A stretch of DNA of 37,613 nucleotides from Gammaproteobacteria bacterium. Its GTDB lineage: Bacteria; Pseudomonadota; Gammaproteobacteria; Pseudomonadales; Azotimanducaceae. The notes below the pieces were generated by a model. The model saw only the letters and a program-made list of their open reading frames with translations. It searched no databases and was not told the DNA's origin. Both the position numbers and the translations under genes were made by a program. Each line of letters opens with the position of its first letter. The first letter of the stretch is position 1. Shown piece after piece: positions 35,506 through 37,613 of the stretch. The stretch spans positions 1-37,613 of the forward strand of contig QJXZ01000212.1 in assembly GCA_003248125.1 (NCBI GenBank). The letters are read 5' to 3'.

Positions 35506-35590
35506 GAGATTCTCCTCTGGAATTTGCGCTTACGCTTCTGCCCTCGGCCGGGAGCCCGTGCCTCCGGCGCTGCGGTAACATAGAAGCCAT

Positions 35591-35676
35591 GCCCAGGTGT
35601 TGGAACTGGTAGACAGGCAGGATTTAGGTTCCTGTGTCCTCGTGACGTGTGGGTTCGAGTCCCACCCTGGGCACCA
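35591..35676 (+). tRNA. tRNA-Leu (anticodon TAG)
   Basis: A class II tRNA of 86 bases with acceptor stem GCCCAGG/CCTGGGC. The anticodon stem CAGGA/TCCTG surrounds TTTAGGT (anticodon TAG, decoding CUA-type codons). It has a long variable arm, the T arm GGTTCGAGTCCC and an encoded ACCA end. It stands alone and marks the change to lower-GC sequence downstream, as expected of a tRNA used as an integration site, though no integrase or second att copy is in the window. Confidence 0.96.
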
Positions 35677-36095
35677 AAAACGGACGACAGGGTCGCAGAC
35701 GCCCGGCCCGGACTACGCGGGCTTACTGGATCTGGTGAGCTAGAGCCTGAGGCTTCGCCTCGAAAAGTACCTTCAGGAGGAATATCCCACCCCAAAAACA
35801 TCGGCACACTGCCAACGTCTGCTCCGGGTCGACATTGGGATCGTAGATCGCTACGTCGAGAGCATGCTCGCACAAGGGTTGTGATAGCCGCCCAAGCTTC
35901 GTGTAGCTTCAGCTGCGCGCTCGCCTTCGCAAGCGTTCGCTGCAGCAAGGTGTTAACCGCACCCAGACGAGGACGCGGCTTTGAAAATGCGCCCATCAAT
36001 CCGACGAGGCAATGCTGGCAAGTTGCCATCATCTGGTGCGGTCCACTTTCGGTTAATCACGGACATGAGACATGCAACCGATCGTTAGTGAAAAC
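35677..36095. other. Spacer after tRNA-Leu(UAG), no confident gene
   Basis: This stretch of about 420 bases shows no gene I can support. A minus-strand frame starting near 36032 (MMATCQHCLVGLMGAF) is open but continues through the tRNA, has no ribosome site and matches no family. I searched by eye for a second copy of the tRNA 3' end as an att site and saw none here. Confidence 0.4.
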
Positions 36096-37097
36096 TCAAA
36101 CTTTCGCCTCGATTACAGAAAATCCTGACGGCAACGACACGACATCCGTCATGCACATGCCCGAATCCTCTAGCAGACGCGAGAAATCGTCCTCGCGACG
36201 AGCGCTACCGTTCGTAAATGCCAATACCAACAGGTCGTTCAGTGCTCCCATGAGCGATGATGACAACGTCTCCATGATTAGTAACCGACCTGCATCAGAA
36301 AGTGATGCCCTGCAGTTGCGGAGAATCCTGCACACGTCTTCGTCGGACCAATCCATTAACACGCGTTTCAAGATGATTGTGTCTGCGCGAAACGGAAGTG
36401 ATTCGAGCATGTTCACGTCAACCACCTGGCACCGGTCGAGGAGGTTCGCGGTTCCCAGTACTTGACGTGCCTCTTCGGCGACTGCCGGCAAATCGGCAAG
36501 CACGCCTCGCTTGTCGGGGTATTGGCTGAGAATCTCGCGCAAGAACGTACCATTGCCGCCTCCAACATCTGCGATGGTCTTTGCTGACGAGAAGTCGATA
36601 CGGTTCAATACGCGGAGTTCTCTACGTGTTGCAGCCGCCAGGGCTGAATTTAGGATTGCTGCATCGTCGGGGTGTTCGGTCATGTATCCGTAAAAGTCAT
36701 CCATGCACGGGTAGCCGGTTCGTATGCATTCCGTCAGCCGACCAACACCATCACGACTCCAATCACTCGCATCCATTACAACAAAATCTCGGACGGAATC
36801 GGGAACGCCACTGCGCAGGACCTCAGATATCTCGGACTGGCTGAAGCACAACGGTTCAACCTCTTCAAATACCCCTACGATTGCAAGGCACCGCAGCAGT
36901 CGCAAGAGCGATACGCGGTCTGCACCAGTCTCCTCTGCGAGAACATCGACGGTCCGTGGACCGTCCGCGAGGTAATCCGCCAGATTCAGTTGTACAGCCA
37001 CCATGATCGCGTTCGATATGAGGCGAGCACGAGTCAATCCGATTACGACATCCGCCGCTGTATCCCCTTCGAAAAGTGAGTCAACATTTGCTCTCAT
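36096..37097 (-). CDS. O-methyltransferase-family protein with altered catalytic residue
   Basis: A 333-residue protein of the plant-type/CrtF-like O-methyltransferase family: a winged-helix dimerisation domain (about 20-100) and a Rossmann SAM-binding domain. The SAM loop is IADVGGGNG at about 175-183, and LADLPAV near 200-206 is the usual second motif. The catalytic region reads LKRVLMDWSDEDV: where family enzymes have His-Asp-Trp, position 248 is Met (codon at 36354-36356). Without the general-base histidine it may not be an ordinary O-methyltransferase; related proteins that hydroxylate or decarboxylate are known. GC content and codon use are lower than in the rest of the window, suggesting transfer. 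Start ATG has only a weak ribosome site. Confidence 0.82.
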   Translation of the reverse strand: MRANVDSLFEGDTAADVVIGLTRARLISNAIMVAVQLNLADYLADGPRTVDVLAEETGADRVSLLRLLRCLAIVGVFEEVEPLCFSQSEISEVLRSGVPDSVRDFVVMDASDWSRDGVGRLTECIRTGYPCMDDFYGYMTEHPDDAAILNSALAAATRRELRVLNRIDFSSAKTIADVGGGNGTFLREILSQYPDKRGVLADLPAVAEEARQVLGTANLLDRCQVVDVNMLESLPFRADTIILKRVLMDWSDEDVCRILRNCRASLSDAGRLLIMETLSSSLMGALNDLLVLAFTNGSARREDDFSRLLEDSGMCMTDVVSLPSGFSVIEAKV

Positions 37098-37333
37098 GTT
37101 GCATCCGCCAGGTTGTTTGTGAGTTTTGACATTAAACGGCCGCTTTCTTTGCAGAGTGCTCGATAACAGATGTGCTGGTTAGAGGTGAGGCAATCTCAGT
37201 TTCCTTGCTAACGACCGAATTCGGGTTGGGACAGACATTGGTCCGTGTTGCGCGTTGGACGTCCGGTTTTGGCCATTAGCTGCCCTTCGTCCTATCGAAT
37301 AATATCCCCATTGGCTTCATCGGGAGGGCGACG

Positions 37334-37613
37334 ATGGTTGATTGGGAAGCGATCGGGGCTATTGGCGAGCTAGTCTCGGCAGTGGCTGTCGTCTCTACGC
37401 TGATCTACCTGGGAAGACAACTTCACTCGACGGCGAAACAACAGAAACTGGAAGGTCATCGTTCCATCAGCGAGGAGTTCAATCGAATCAACGAAGTTTG
37501 GCTAGACATAGAAAAATCAGGAATGTTGATCCGGGCGTGGTCAAATTGGGAGACCGCGACAGCTCAAGAACAGCCCCTCGCCTGGGTGTTCTTCACAAAG
37601 GTGTTAAACCATC
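37334..37613 (+). CDS. Small membrane-anchored protein of unknown function (5' part)
   Basis: The frame starts with ATG after GGGAGG and runs off the window after 93 codons. Residues 6-27 form one hydrophobic helix (IGAIGELVSAVAVVSTLIYL), followed by a polar helical region (GRQLHSTAKQQKLEGHRSIS, then EEFNRINEVW). This N-terminal helix plus helical cytoplasmic part resembles an uncharacterised family common in marine bacteria; no function is known. It is divergent from the methyltransferase gene, with 236 bases between, and shares its lower GC content. Confidence 0.75.
   Translation, partial: MVDWEAIGAIGELVSAVAVVSTLIYLGRQLHSTAKQQKLEGHRSISEEFNRINEVWLDIEKSGMLIRAWSNWETATAQEQPLAWVFFTKVLNH

Noticed and set aside
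1-37613. CRISPR arrays, insertion sequences, rRNA genes, replication origin
   Set aside because: No regularly spaced repeats, transposase motifs, rRNA segments or DnaA-box clusters were seen by eye on either strand.

Overview
The window is high-GC bacterial chromosome and reads as a free-living, probably marine or soil-type gammaproteobacterium. Three things support this. The order uvrY/gacA-type regulator, uvrC, pgsA, tRNA-Cys(GCA), tRNA-Leu(UAA) is the one known from Escherichia coli. PstA and PstC carry the large periplasmic insertions common in gammaproteobacteria. The TonB operon has the four-component TtpC/ExbB2/ExbD2/TonB2 layout described in Vibrio, with its DUF3450 and TPR companions. 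I cannot place the organism below class; the long type-2 PyrF is unusual for enterobacteria-like lineages.

Layout. 1-2.6 kb: tail of an unidentified gene, a HAD phosphatase and two divergent short-chain dehydrogenases. 2.6-11.1 kb: one tightly packed minus-strand phosphate operon, phoB-phoR-pstS-pstC-pstA-pstB-phoU, with a PHO-box-like sequence at its head. 11.5-12.2 kb: a dienelactone hydrolase. 12.5-18.3 kb: DUF3450 protein, TtpC-like long ExbB, ExbB, ExbD, TonB, TPR protein and riboflavin synthase in one run, preceded by a TTGACA element and two direct repeats 20 bp apart. 18.3-21.2 kb: DUF1631 and PilZ proteins. 21.3-24.5 kb: a hairpin-rich leader, type-2 pyrF, a repeat-rich spacer and a large histidine kinase. 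24.5-27 kb: two acyl-CoA dehydrogenases, one of them glutaryl-CoA dehydrogenase-like. 27.1-30.5 kb: the conserved uvrY-uvrC-pgsA-tRNA block.

From 30.5 kb onward the region turns accessory. A sarcosine-oxidase-like flavoenzyme sits between two decayed genes. An adenylate-forming-enzyme fragment runs head-on into an NfeD-like gene. A methionine-rich small gene is interrupted by a stop codon, and a small exported protein lies divergent to a TIR-TM-TolB-like-TPR protein. After tRNA-Leu(UAG) the base composition drops and the genes look imported: an O-methyltransferase-fold protein whose usual catalytic histidine is methionine, and the start of a small membrane protein.

How the genes work together. 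PhoR/PhoB, Pst and PhoU form a closed sensing, uptake and signalling loop for phosphate. The Ttp/Exb/TonB operon energises outer-membrane uptake. The acyl-CoA dehydrogenases, dienelactone hydrolase, SDRs and flavin oxidase suggest catabolism of aromatic, amino-acid or N-methyl substrates. The most distinctive element is the TIR-TM-TolB-TPR protein at 33.5-35.5 kb. It has a retained TIR glutamate and looks like a membrane receptor that places a putative NAD-consuming or scaffolding TIR domain in the cytoplasm under control of a periplasmic TolB/TPR region.
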